Notes under the pieces: generated by a model
What the model was told of the DNA's origin: nothing
What the model saw: only the letters and a program-made list of their open reading frames with translations
Databases searched by the model: none
Made by a program: the position numbers and the translations under genes
Shown here: piece by piece, positions 23,616 through 34,595 of the stretch
Numbering within the stretch: the stretch's first letter is position 1
Layout of the letters: each line of letters begins with the position of its first letter
Origin: Cercis canadensis
Taxonomy: Eukaryota; Streptophyta; Magnoliopsida; Fabales; Fabaceae
Assembly: GCA_003255065.1 (NCBI GenBank)
Contig: QAOA01001042.1
Coordinates: 178,874 to 242,873, forward strand
Direction: 5' to 3'
Length of the DNA: 64,000 bases

Positions 23616-26255
23616 ATGGTTGAGATGTCATCTCTAGTCACGAATGTTTCTAGTTCTCGTGGTTCTGCAAATCGATTCGCCATTGATGAACCTTCACATC
23701 CTTTCTTCCTGCATCATTCGGATAATCCTGACTTGAATCTTGTTTCATAGCAACTCACTGGAGAGAATTATGCCTCCTGGAGTCGAGCCATGTTGATAGC
23801 TCTCTCAGTCAAGAACAAGCTAGGTTTTATTGATGGATCAATTGATAAACCAGAAGGTACGAACACTGACCTTCTTAACTCTTGGTACAAGAATAATAAC
23901 ATAGTCATTTCCTAGATACTCAATTCAATCTCCAAAGAGATTTCTACTAGTGTGATTTTTTCTGAAACTGCATATGAGATTTGGATTGATCTCTGAGATA
24001 GATTTCAACAACGCAATGGACCTAGGATTTTCCAATTAAGACGAGATTTGATGAACCTAAACCAAGAACATAGTTCTGTCAGTGTCTACTTCAACAAACT
24101 CAAACCATTTGGGAAGAACTGAGCGATTATAGGCCTCTCTGCACATGTGGAAAATGTACTTGTGGAGGTGTTAAAGATGTTTACTACCATTACCAAATGG
24201 AGTACATTATGTCCTTCCTCATGGGTTTGCATGATTCCTTTTCTCCAATCCGAGGTCAATTGCTTCTTATGGATCCCATGCCTCCTATCAACAAAGTCTT
24301 TGCTTTGGTTTCTCAAGAAGAAAATCAAAGGAAAATTGCTACCCATATCTCTCCAAATCTTGATTCCACTGGTACTATGGCCTTTGCTACTAAGGTTGAT
24401 AATCCCTAAGGTGGATACCAATCTCCTGCTCTAGTAGAAAATAAAGGTCCTAAGAAGGATAGGCCATACTGCACTCATTGCAAGTTTCATGGACACACTG
24501 TGGATCGTTGCTACAAACTTCATGGCTATCCTCCTGGTTACAAGCATAAACAAAATCCTGCTGTGAACTCTGCTGTAAATCAACTTTCTACCTCTACTTC
24601 TACTAAGGATCAAAGTGCTCCTGTTGTTGGAAGTTTTCTGCAAAATCTCAACTCCAACCAATATCAACAACTCATGACTATGCTGTCAACTCACTTGTCC
24701 ACGTCTGTCAAGACTCCCACAGATGGTGATCATGCTTTTATGTCTTACCCTATAAGTATTTGCTTCTCAGTTACTCTGAATCATATATATTCTTCAAGTC
24801 AATATTGGATAGTTGATTCAGGCGCTGCTAGGCATATCTGTTCAATTGCCTCTGCCTTCACCTCTTTATGAATTATCCCACATGCTACTGTTACTCTTCC
24901 AAATCACTGTCAGATACCTGTGCACTTTTGTGGTGATATGAAATTAAGTTCTAGGCTTATACTCAAGGATGTTCTTTTCATTCCATAGTTCAAGTTCAAC
25001 CTTCTTTCCATTAGTGCTCTTGTTTCTGCCAGTGCTTTTACTGTGAGTTTCTTTCTTGCACACTTTGTCATTCAGGAAGTCAGCAGCCAGAAGATGATTG
25101 GCAGGGGTGACAAGCATGAGGGACTCTACATCCTCAATACCAGTTGCTTGAATTCTGTTTCTACTTCTTTTGTCAATAATGTGTCATTTCATACTTGGCA
25201 CAATAGACTTGACTACTTTTCTTTTAAGCACTTAGATAGCTTAAAGAGACACTTACACTATGATTTTTCTGGTGTGCATAAAACTCAACCAGTTATATCT
25301 GTCCTCTTGCTAAACAGTGACGTTTGTCTTTTGCATCTCACAATAATTTGTCTCAATTTCCTTTTAATTTGATCCATTGTGATATATGGGGTCCTTACAA
25401 GGATTTTTCTTATAATGGACATAAATTTTTTCTCACTTTGGTTGATGACTGTTCTCGTTTTACTTGGACTTTTATGCTTAAACGCAAGAGTGATGTGAAT
25501 TCTATGATTCCCAAGTTCTTTAGAATGATTTCCACACAGTTTAATGTTAAAATTAAACAATTTAGATCTGATAATGCTCCAGAGTTAGTGCTTAAGGATT
25601 TTTTTCAGTGATAATGGTGTTCTACATCAATTTTCTTGTGTTGAAAGACTTGAACAAAACTCTGTGGTAGAACGCAAGCATCAGCACCTCTTGAATGTGG
25701 CCAGGGCTCTTTTCTTCCAGTCCAGAGTTCTAATGCAATTTTGGAGTGAGTGTGTCCTCACTGCCACCTTCCTGATCAACAGAACTCCTACACCACTCCT
25801 TCAGCATCACACTCCCTTTAAGGTTCTCTATCAGAATACCCCTGACTACTCCAGATTTAGAGTTTTTGGCTGTCTTGCATTTGCTTCTACCTTGGTGGCT
25901 CATAGATCCAAGTTCCACCCTCGAGCTTGCATATGCATCTTCCTTGGCTATCCTCCTGGCATGAAAGCTTATAAGCTGTATGATGTTATCACCAAGCAGG
26001 TATTCATTTCCAAAGATGTTATTTTTCATGAAGATATTTTTCCTTATCACACAATCATATCTTCAAAGACACTTGTTGATCTTTTTCCAGATCTTGTTTT
26101 ACCCTATCCCTCTCCATCACTTCCTGCTACTTCTCTCATTCATATGGATTTTCCTTCTTCTAACCATGTGTCTGATCATGTGTTTGAAGCATCTCCACTT
26201 CCCACTGAATTTGTGCCTATAGAATCTCCCATTAAAAAGTCAATTGAACAAGATG
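23616..26255 (+). pseudogene. copia gag-protease-integrase, multiple stops and a frameshift
   Basis: From ATG 23616 the copia-type gag is recognisable (LTGENYASWSRAM, SVKNKLGFIDGS, FLMGLHDSF). A CCHC knuckle follows near 24472-24513 (CTHCKFHGHTVDRC), then a protease motif WIVDSGAARH near 24808. Integrase follows: a degenerate zinc-binding part near 25195-25330, then the catalytic core ([27 protein letters not shown]) and FLGYPPG. Breaks include in-frame TAG and TGA codons in gag (for example near 23748, 23915 and 23995), loss of frame near 24110, a stop after the protease, loss of frame between about 24870 and 25320, and a frameshift at the T-run near 25605. Nothing downstream of integrase remains. 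The element is dead. Confidence 0.8.
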
Positions 26256-27085
26256 GTTTTTTGATTAATTCATTAGAAATTATAATCCGTCCTAAACTAG
26301 GCTACATCTCCACCCTAGATGGTGGAATTAGTTCATAATGAATGTTGAAAATAACTTCACATACAGATTAACCATTAGTTACAAGAGAGAGATGAAGAAA
26401 TAAACTATTGGATGTGACGATTTGATGCCGAAAATATCGATCTTCAAGCTTGGATCCTCTTCTCCTCTTGCCTCTTCTCTAAAAAGTGTGAAACCCTAAT
26501 TTAGATTTTAAGAGTCCTATTTATAGGTCCTAGGAAGTTTAGGAGAAAAAGGAAATAAATTAAAGTAGGAGTCCTAGTGAAATTAGAAAGCCTAGAGGTC
26601 AAATCATGAGTTGACCGTCGGGGGCTACAGCAGCCTCCTAGAGTTTGCCTGATGGGCGTTGCAGCGCCTTAGTTTCTGTCTATGCTTTGCTGATTCCAGA
26701 TGCACCCAACTTTTCACGTGCCAGGGCGCTGTGGCGCTTAGTATAGGGCGATGCGGCACCCTACTCTCTATACTCAGTCTATTGTTTCCAGAACATAGGG
26801 TGTTGTGGCGCCTGGTTAAGGGGGCTGCGGCGCCCAAATCCCTGAAATATGGCTGGTCATCGTGTTGGGGTGCTGCGGCGCCAAGGCCCTGCCTTCAATT
26901 CTAAACTGCATGACTTTACTTCTTTCTTGCACCGAATTCCTCCGAAATGGCTTCCGAGGTTCCTAAAACATAAACCTACAAAAAGGAGACTTAAATTGTG
27001 AAAACCTACCCTAAGATACTCGAGTGAACAAAAATAAAGCAAGAATAATACGAGATAAGCAGTATAAAACTGGCTTATCAATATG

Positions 27086-27809
27086 CAATCTGGCAAGCAT
27101 ATTGAAGAAATTTGTGCATTTAACTTCTTTTCCATATATATATTCTGAACAAAAGAGTACAGGCATGCAACAAGAAGCCACCTATACAATTTATATAAAT
27201 AATTCATTGACATCCATCATTCAAGCAAAATGAAATTAAACATCAAAGATAAATAATGCTACTGAAAGTTTTCTTTCCCTCCAATCATTGTTTCCTTTCC
27301 TTTCTCTAATTTTTTGTTGTGGGGGGGGGGNGGGGTGGCGCTAGTGGTTGAACAATAAATATTTCATCACCGAAGTCTTTAAGTTCAAATCACATAAAAA
27401 AATATAAGATACAATTATGAGAAGAAATATGCTACTTCTTATTGTGTAAGGGCCAAGTAAAAAAAAAATGGGGAGGGAGAAGAGAGAGATGGGGGAGGGG
27501 TAGGGATAGGTGCAAGGATAGAATAATATAAATATTGCTTTTATCTTTGAGCTTGGCAATGAAATTTCTATTCCATAAGTGAGATTTTCAACTCATATTC
27601 ACCTTTATGTTTGGCATAATGAACAAAATGGAACCAAATAATATGCAGTTTTCTTGAGTGAATTGTAAAATAAATTTTACAATCATGCACATGGAATAAT
27701 CTTTCCATTAGAAGCCCTTATCATTATCATTCTAGTCTAAACTGTTTATCCACAAAAGATGGAACATCAGCAACTCTTGTGCAGGTAGTTGTACGTCAAT
27801 TGCAAGACA
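27086..27809. other. intergenic DNA with G-run, N and SINE-like boxes
   Basis: A G10-N-GGGG run (N at 27331) is followed by TGGCGCTAGTGGTTGA and, about 50 bp later, AAGTTCAAATCAC, resembling pol III boxes A and B of a tRNA-derived SINE (27336-27400). No tail or target duplication was identified. The rest is AT-rich with no recognised feature. Confidence 0.4.
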
Positions 27810-28016
27810 TTAACGAATCAAAGATTCAAGCTGTCCAAAGTAATTTCCCAGATGATAGCAGTCTGAAGTTTGCTCCTGTAAACCTGCTATGTTGGGGCTA
27901 GCCTCCATATTTTTACTCTGTTCTTGACTTTCGTTTGCCTCGATTTCTTCATTAAACAGTCTAAGAGCATACGCTGTTGACAGAATGAATTGATTAATGC
28001 AATCCTTGGAATTCAT
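27810..28016 (-). CDS. possible terminal exon, minus strand, unknown protein
   Basis: A minus-strand frame from MNSKDCINQF through TAYALRLFNEE and YFGQLESLIR ends in TAA at 27810. Just upstream, a different frame reads protein-like (HLLEGIKEKLVETQEK), so either a splice site or a frameshift lies near 28020. I do not recognise the protein. It may belong with the exon at 32049-32151, but nothing links them directly. Confidence 0.3.
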   Translation of the reverse strand: MNSKDCINQFILSTAYALRLFNEEIEANESQEQSKNMEASPNIAGLQEQTSDCYHLGNYFGQLESLIR

Positions 28017-28272
28017 TTCTCTTTTCTTGTGTTTCAACTAACTTCTCTTTAATCCCCTCTAGAAGGTGAGCAAATGCACTTCACAGGAAGCAAACACCGA
28101 AAAGAAATTTTAAAAAGAAGGAATTATTAGTGAGCCATAAGAATACTAAATTCAAAGATACTGGATAATTCTCATCCCTAGTGTTTTCTTTGAGAGTACC
28201 TGGTAACACCTCTTACAAGGCAAAATCTATAACCAGTAAGGACTGATTGTTTAAACCCAATATTGAAGCCCT

Positions 28273-28494
28273 CTTGTGGTGTTTATTTTGTCTTTTGTGG
28301 GCTGTTCTTTTTTATTGGGCTGAACTATTTGTGAGTTTGGTTTATTTTTGAAATAGGCTGAATTGAATTGGGCTAGTTCATGCTTCTTTTATTTTTGAAT
28401 TGGGCTGAATTAAGTTGGGCTAGTCCATGCCTCTTTTATTTTGTTTGGGTTAAACTATTAGTAAGTCTGATTGAGCCACGAGTTGGGCTATTAG
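28273..28494 (+). repeat. 222-bp repeat, copy A (copy B at 29985-30206)
   Basis: The two copies are almost identical, 1712 bp apart in direct orientation, and rich in TTGGGCT/GGGCTGAA units. Copy B lies inside a longer LTR-like sequence; copy A is an isolated fragment. Between them, 28500-29984 holds GA-rich sequence (28960-29620) with no recognised gene. Confidence 0.8.
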
Positions 28495-29869
28495 TAGATT
28501 ACCGTATGGAATTGGTCATGTCTCTTTTGTCACTCCCTATCCAAATCCGATGCTTTATCCAACTCATCATCAGAACTACCCCACACAGATCGATCTTCTA
28601 GACCCAAATCATCACCATCACAATCTAAAAGCATAAAATTCAATTAGATGCCTCAAAAACAAGTACTTGAAACACAATACATTAGATGCATCGATACATA
28701 GTACCTTCAAGGTATATGATGGAACAATTTATGTCACAGAAAATAAAAAAAGCTAGTAGAATAGTTGTTATAATACTACCACTTACCTTAAGTTGAAAAC
28801 AGGAGCTTCAATTAAAAAACTACACCACAATTACTTGGAGATGTCAGTCTGATCAATGCAAAATATAACTTAAAAAAATGGGGCTTTTAGTTGCTAAATA
28901 TAACATCATGTGCACACTATATTTCGTCTAATAAGCAACAAAAATAAAATAAAAAAATAACACATGTGGAAATAATGAGAGACGTGGATTCATGGGCAAC
29001 AGTTAGAAATAGAGGGGAGAGAGATGTGATTTCATGGACATATTCAACAGTTATAAAAGATACAGAGAGGAGACCGGAGAGCAGCAGCAATTGCAATAGA
29101 GAAAGTGAGAACTATAGAGAAAAAAGAAATATACAAAGAGAGAACCAAAAACTCTGAAACAAAAAGGGAGAGAAGTTCTGAAAAAATAGCAACAGTATCA
29201 TTCGATGCACAAAGGAGAAATTCCAAAATTTCAAGTGACAATATTGTCTCATGGCTCATTCTTTTCTTTCCTAAACTTCATTTTTGTTGAACTACATACA
29301 ACACACACAACAAATTCATATCTCTGTTCTTCACAATTTCACCTCATTTCCATTCATTTTTTTTTTTTTACCAACCGAGGTCCACAAAATAATCCATTCC
29401 CCCATTTTTTTTAAATAAACAGAGACCTAAAAGAAATTTCTCCCAAATTCAAGCAAATACACCACCATAGGGAAGAATCAAAGCTTTTTACCAACCAAAA
29501 ATTAAGCCCCAATCCGAATTCCCAAATTTTTTAGAGAGAGAGAAAAAAAAAATTTAGAGAGAGAAATAGCACCTAGAGAGAAAGAGAAACAGAGAGACAT
29601 AAGAGATTTTACCTGTGAAGTGCTAGATCATAACAATACAGAGAAGAAGTTAACAAAGCTTGGCTTTGTTTTGAGTTTTAGGAAGAAGAGTGTGAGAATC
29701 CCATTTTTTCTTGTCTTGGCCTTCTTCTGCATTTTTTCATTCTCCGTGGTGCATTCTTCCCTTTTATTTTCCATCATTTTTGTTTCCTTTACTTGTTTGA
29801 TTTTTATGCTTCCTTCTTTTGCTGGACTTTTTGTTATTTGAGCATGGGCTTCATTCTTCTTTGGGTTGT

Positions 29870-31170
29870 TGATTGGATTGAGTGGGTATTGAGCTAATTC
29901 GTTGATTGTCTTTTATTTTGTTTCAAGCCCACAAAAAGGGCTAGGTCCAATATGTTTATTTTGCTGATTAGATTGGGTTTAATTCTTGTGGTGTTTATTT
30001 TGTCTTTTGTGGGCTGTTCTTTTTTATTGGGCTGAACTATTTGTGAGTTTGGTTTATTTTTGAAATAGGCTGAATTGAATTGGGCTAGTTCATGCTTCTT
30101 TTATTTTTGAATTGGGCTGAATTAAGTTGGGCTAGTCCATGCCTCTTTTATTTTGTTTGGGTTAAACTATTAGTAAGTCCGATTGAGCCACAAATTGGGC
30201 TATTAGCAAGTCTAAAATAGGCCCATGAATTGGGCTATTAGTAATTTTGATTTATTTTCAAATTGGGCTAATCCATGTCTTCTCAATTTTTGTTACTTGT
30301 TGATTGGGCTGGTCCAAATTGGGCTAAATCATTTGTGCGTTTTATTTCATTTATTTACTTGTTGGGATTAGGCCTTTGTTTCTTTTAGGTTAGGTTTTTT
30401 TTTTTATTGGTTTTTTTTTATTTGTTTATTTTTTTCTTTTGTTTAAATAGTTTAANATAGTTTAATTGAAATAAAATTAGGAGTAAATGCATTTTACTTT
30501 TACTTAGTTTAATTTGTGCGAATAACATTCATAAGCCCCTTACATGTCATGAGAGAGATAGATGCGACTTATCCTCATAGAGGTAGCTCTCCTATTTACT
30601 CGAGATAAGAATAAGCGTTACTTTGGAACCGAGAAGTGTGGGAACAAAGTGGAAGGATTAGGACGCGATTAGATTCATGCATAGCATTCGTAATTTGTTT
30701 TGATTGCATGTTTACTTGTTTAGTTTATCTTCATGATTACAGCAAAGAAAAATAAAAAAAAGATTAAATCTCTTTTAATTTCTGTTTTGAAAAAAAAATA
30801 AAAAATGTTAAAATTCCTTTTGAACCATATTGCGAACTGCACGAACTTTGATCCCTAATTAGGGTACATAGACATTCGAGGGTGACCAATCAAGTCTTAT
30901 TTTGAATAATCACCAATTTTTCTTTTATTTTTATTTAGGGATAAAACAAATACGATTTGGCCATAATTTAATTTGCATGATTAATTTCGGGCAACCGTCT
31001 TAATTTAATTTGCATGATTAATTTCGGGCAACCGTCTTTCAGACGGGTGTTGTGGGGTGCCTAACCCTTTTCCCACACAGAAATTGACTCCCGGACCCTA
31101 TTTGGTTCGCAAACCTATTTTTTGAAAAATTAAAGGAGTTTTTCACTTGTTCCCCAAATTTTTAATACAA
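29870..31170 (+). repeat. Tat/Ogre-type LTR remnant
   Basis: GGGCT-rich DNA runs into the block GGGTGTTGTGGGGTGCCTAA (31045-31064) and ACTCCCGGACCC (31088-31099). I recognise this combination from the R/U5 part of plant Tat-lineage Ty3 LTRs. TTGGTAGTGACTC (31170-31182) may be a decayed PBS boundary. No second LTR or internal region follows. The limits are approximate. A 37-bp tandem repeat lies at 30964-31000/31001-31037. A 9-bp repeat flanks the N at 30456. Confidence 0.45.
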
Positions 31171-31520
31171 TTGGTAGTGACTCTATAGTTTTCATTTCAA
31201 AAACTAAATCTCTTTTTATTTAGTCATTCACATTATAGTAACCTCCGGGTACGTTATGACACATCCTATTAGTAATGTTATGTGTCAATTCTGCTAATGA
31301 TTATGAAACTTATTTGTGAAAGTTATACTCTACACATCTACATAGACAAAGATTGGTGTCTGGTACATCTAGGAGTGCATGAAATGCAAAGGTATAATAA
31401 GTGGCAACATCATGTCATGTCTTGTGAACAAATTTCAGCCAACTTATTAATGTGCATATAATATAATTTACAATAGTGTCAAAGGTAACTTATCAGTGTT
31501 TGTTATTAGAAAATACATTA

Positions 31521-32022
31521 TGAAAAATGGTAGTCAATCGCATAAAGAGTTGATGAAAAAGGATTGCATATTCCCATTTCAGTGACTAGAAGGCAGAAAA
31601 AGCTCTTCTGGTTTATCTGAGTTACATGCAAACAGAGTTCAATAATGTCACGCCAAATAACTCAAAGCTTATTTCCCTAGCCAGAAATATCTTTTGAGTA
31701 ATCTTTTAATCATTATTACCTTACATTGAGCAAACTAAACCATTTAATTTATTTAATAACAAAAAATTTATAGAAAAATGGTAGTCAATCGCATAAAGAG
31801 TTGATGAAAAAGGATTGCGTTTTACCATTTCAGTGACTAGAAGGCAGAAAAAGCTCTTCTGGTTTATCTGAGTTACATGCAGACAGAGTTCAATAATGTC
31901 ACGCCAAATAACTCAAAGCTTCTTTCCCTAGCCAGCAATATCTTTTGAGTAATCTTTTAATCATTATTACCTTACATTGAGCAAACTAAACCATTTAATT
32001 TATTTAATAACAAAAAATTTAT
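31521..32022. repeat. 251-bp tandem duplication
   Basis: 31521-31771 and 31772-32022 are head-to-tail copies with a handful of substitutions and no N between them, so this is likely a genuine duplication. No coding is seen in it; if the exon at 32049-32151 is real, this is its downstream intron. Confidence 0.8.
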
Positions 32023-32048
32023 ATAAATTCAACTAGATGGACTCTTAC

Positions 32049-32151
32049 CATTTAAATTATTTTGCTCATCATCAACACTGGTTGGTCTTAGTTCTAATTT
32101 TGAAAGTTGCGAAGTTTCAGGGTAAAGGTCTTTAGCAAACCTGCTCTCCAT
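32049..32151 (-). CDS. probable first coding exon, minus strand, unknown protein
   Basis: On the minus strand TTGCAG is followed at once by ATG (32151). The frame MESRFAKDLYPETSQLSKLE continues through VDDEQNNLN to a consensus donor G|GTAAGAG at 32049/32048. Upstream, minus-strand sequence around 32650-32770 could be a 5' UTR exon with donor AAAG|GTACAA. Intact splice signals on both sides suggest a real gene start. I do not recognise the protein, and downstream exons are not identified except possibly 27810-28016. Confidence 0.45.
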
Positions 32152-32860
32152 CTGCAATGGAATCACATGTTAGAAATGAGAGTAAGCTAATTTAACCCAA
32201 ACATAGCAAACATATCATTTCAGTTCTAATGGTCTAACACAATAAAGTTCCTCCTAAAGTGTAAACACAACTACTTAATTTTAAAACACAACTCTTACAA
32301 TATTCGACTTAATTTAACTTCCATCAATATAGATTGACAATGAAAACAGTAAATTAAAGGACATTAACACTAATTCATATTTCCTATATGTTTGTACCAT
32401 AGTGAAAAAAGTAAGAGAATTAAATGTAACAAATCCATGACAATATCCAAAAGCACCAAAGATTAGCTATCTAATCAAATGTCCCCTAAGCACTAAACTA
32501 TGCAACAATAATTATTAAATGGAAGAAATCAAAACTTGAGCAATTCTATATCAATTGACATTGGGAGACTATTTCAACCAAATTAAACAAAAATGATTTC
32601 AAGAAAGCGAAAAACCCAAATTTATTTTTGTTTTAAAAAAAATTGTACCTTTAAAACCAGAATCGTAGAATAAGAAAGAGAGAAGTGAAACTGAATTGAA
32701 GGGGGCTTGCACTTAGGCTTCACCAAATGGGTCTAGGACAGCAACTTGAGAACTGAGCCAACACAATTGATCTCAAATTAACTTCCAAGTAGGGAACAAA
32801 GGAGGAACAGGAAAAACATAAGGAATAGAGGGGGGTGAGTGAGGAAGGCAAGGAGCTTAA

Positions 32861-33328
32861 GGGTCTGTTTGAGAGTTTGAAGTGAAGAGAAAGGAAAGAA
32901 GAGGAGAGGAAAGACAAGGAAAGGGAGGGGTTTTTCTCTTATTTGTTTGGATGATTAAAATGAGCAAAATGAGAGGAAAGGAAAGAAAAAGTCTTATTAT
33001 AAAATATTTTTACTAGTTTATATTTTATTATTAAAATAGATATATTTAATATAAAATTAAATAATATAATACACTTATTTCTTAATAAAGGGGTGAGGAA
33101 TTTAAAAAAAAAAAATAAAGGAGTATAATAGTCATTTAACATATTTCCTCTCCAAACCCTCAAATTTAGAGGAACACAAAAATGAACCAAAAAAGGAGTG
33201 TGGAAGTTGCATCTTACTAACTAGTCTCTTCTCCTTTTTTAAGATAAATCTTCCAAACAAGGCAGAGTAGACCTTTATTCATCCCCTCTCCTTTCCTTTC
33301 CCCTCCAAAGTAAGTCCCAAACAAACCC
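32861..33328. mobile_element. Tourist-like MITE (PIF/Harbinger), copy 1
   Basis: This 468-bp element is flanked by TAA on both sides (32858-32860, 33329-33331). Termini are GGGTCTGTTTG and the inverted GGGTTTGTTTG. It is closely related to 37938-38408. A 3-bp TAA/TTA target duplication with GGG..TTTG ends is the PIF/Harbinger pattern. It lies just upstream of the putative minus-strand gene start, in its promoter side. Confidence 0.85.
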
Positions 33329-33331
33329 TAA

Positions 33332-33962
33332 AGAATCGAATTGGGGGTGGAGGTGCTGACGTGCTAGGCCCCAATTTGATTCCCTAAGCTCCAACAACAT
33401 AACATGTCAAAATTTGAGTTATTCATGAATAACTATTTTAAACCATACTTCCAATCAAAATCTTTGCTTTACAACAACATAATTGGCAATTTACGGAAAA
33501 TTTCATTCACAAAATAAAAATTTCTAATCAAAATTTGAATGCCCAATATCATAACCTCAAAGCTAAATCCATAGCCAGAAACCACAGTAAACAGATAATT
33601 GAAACAGCCAAAATAAACTCAGTATCTAACTAACATGTTGGCAGTGAAAGAATTAAAATTTAAGACCAGATTCGTTCTCCAAAGAATAATTTCAAAGCAT
33701 TTAAGCCATTGTACCCAAAACCAAATTCTAAAAATAACCATACAAGACAATAACTATAACTAAATTCTTGTTTCAAAACATAGATTAAAAGCGAAATCGA
33801 AGTCCTCACTCAGTATTTGATCAAAATATAACACCAATTTCATTCTCAATGAAAATTTCTTATTCAAATTTGTTTGCCCAAAAGCTTAATTTCAGAAGTA
33901 AATCAATAGCCAACTTCAGCACCAGGTTTTTTTTTTTTTGTGAAAAAGAAAATAAAAAAAAA
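33332..33962. other. AT-rich DNA, nothing recognised
   Basis: Between the first MITE and the Mutator-like element. No open frame, repeat or RNA gene was recognised. Confidence 0.5.
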
Positions 33963-34595
33963 GAGTAAAACTCATTTTTGATCCTTGAAAAATGCTCTTA
34001 TAGACACTTTAGTCCTTCATTATTTTTGGTGCCAATTGAGTCCTAGAATTTATATTCCGTCTGCCAATTTAGTCATCCGCCTGGGTCTGTTAGTGAGATT
34101 TGATAGAAGTTGTCACGTAACACTTAAGTGTTGACGTAGTCGTTATGTGATGATGTGACACATTAAAAATAAAACCTTCTCTCTCACTTCTTTCTTTCTC
34201 TCTCTCTTCCCCATCTGCCCCTCACTCTCTCTGCAACTCCCATCACTCATTTAGAATCTTCAACCTTTTCTTCTCTATCTCTCTACAAATACATATAATT
34301 ATGCAGATATGAACACCTACTACCATTGCAAGAATAATGAATACAAGAAACACTGCTGCAACTTCTCCCACCTTTAATGGGAAACTCTCATCACTTTATT
34401 AGTGTTTTTATGCCTAAAACAAAAGTCATTCGGACTCTAAAAAATCAAACTTTTTAGTGTGACCCACAAAAAGCTTTTTCCAAGTGACAAACTATGGTAG
34501 CCATGCAAAGAAAGGGCTTCTACTTTACCTTTGACTATGGCAGTTAGCACTTGCTCTTCGATTAGGAGCTTCTTAGCATCCTCTTCGCTCTAGAG

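Larger units (their letters stand above)
23301..26270 (+). mobile_element. 3'-truncated Ty1/copia element
   Basis: A short 5' LTR (about 23301-23508) is followed by TGGTATCAGAGCA (23512-23524), the initiator-Met-tRNA PBS usual in copia elements. Coding order then runs gag, zinc knuckle, protease, integrase. The element stops near 26250-26270, where solo-LTR sequence resumes; RT, RNase H and the 3' LTR are missing, so no target duplication can be checked. The 3' loss probably followed insertion into the LTR. Confidence 0.8.
22238..27080 (-). mobile_element. reverse solo LTR, split by a copia element
   Basis: On the minus strand it begins TGATAAGCCAG (ending at 27080) and ends at 22238 with ...ACGTAACA. 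ATATG occurs at 22233-22237 and 27081-27085, a perfect 5-bp target duplication. The sequence is a diverged relative of the LTR at 2220-3574: it shares the U5 end, the GGTATAT and ACATAGG blocks, the AGGCTA..GTAGCCTAG block, and a GC-rich island (26590-26900) with GCGCCGCAGC units. No internal region exists, so it is a solo LTR. A copia element occupies about 23301-26270. The piece 22250-22727 is repeated across an N at 22728. Confidence 0.85.
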
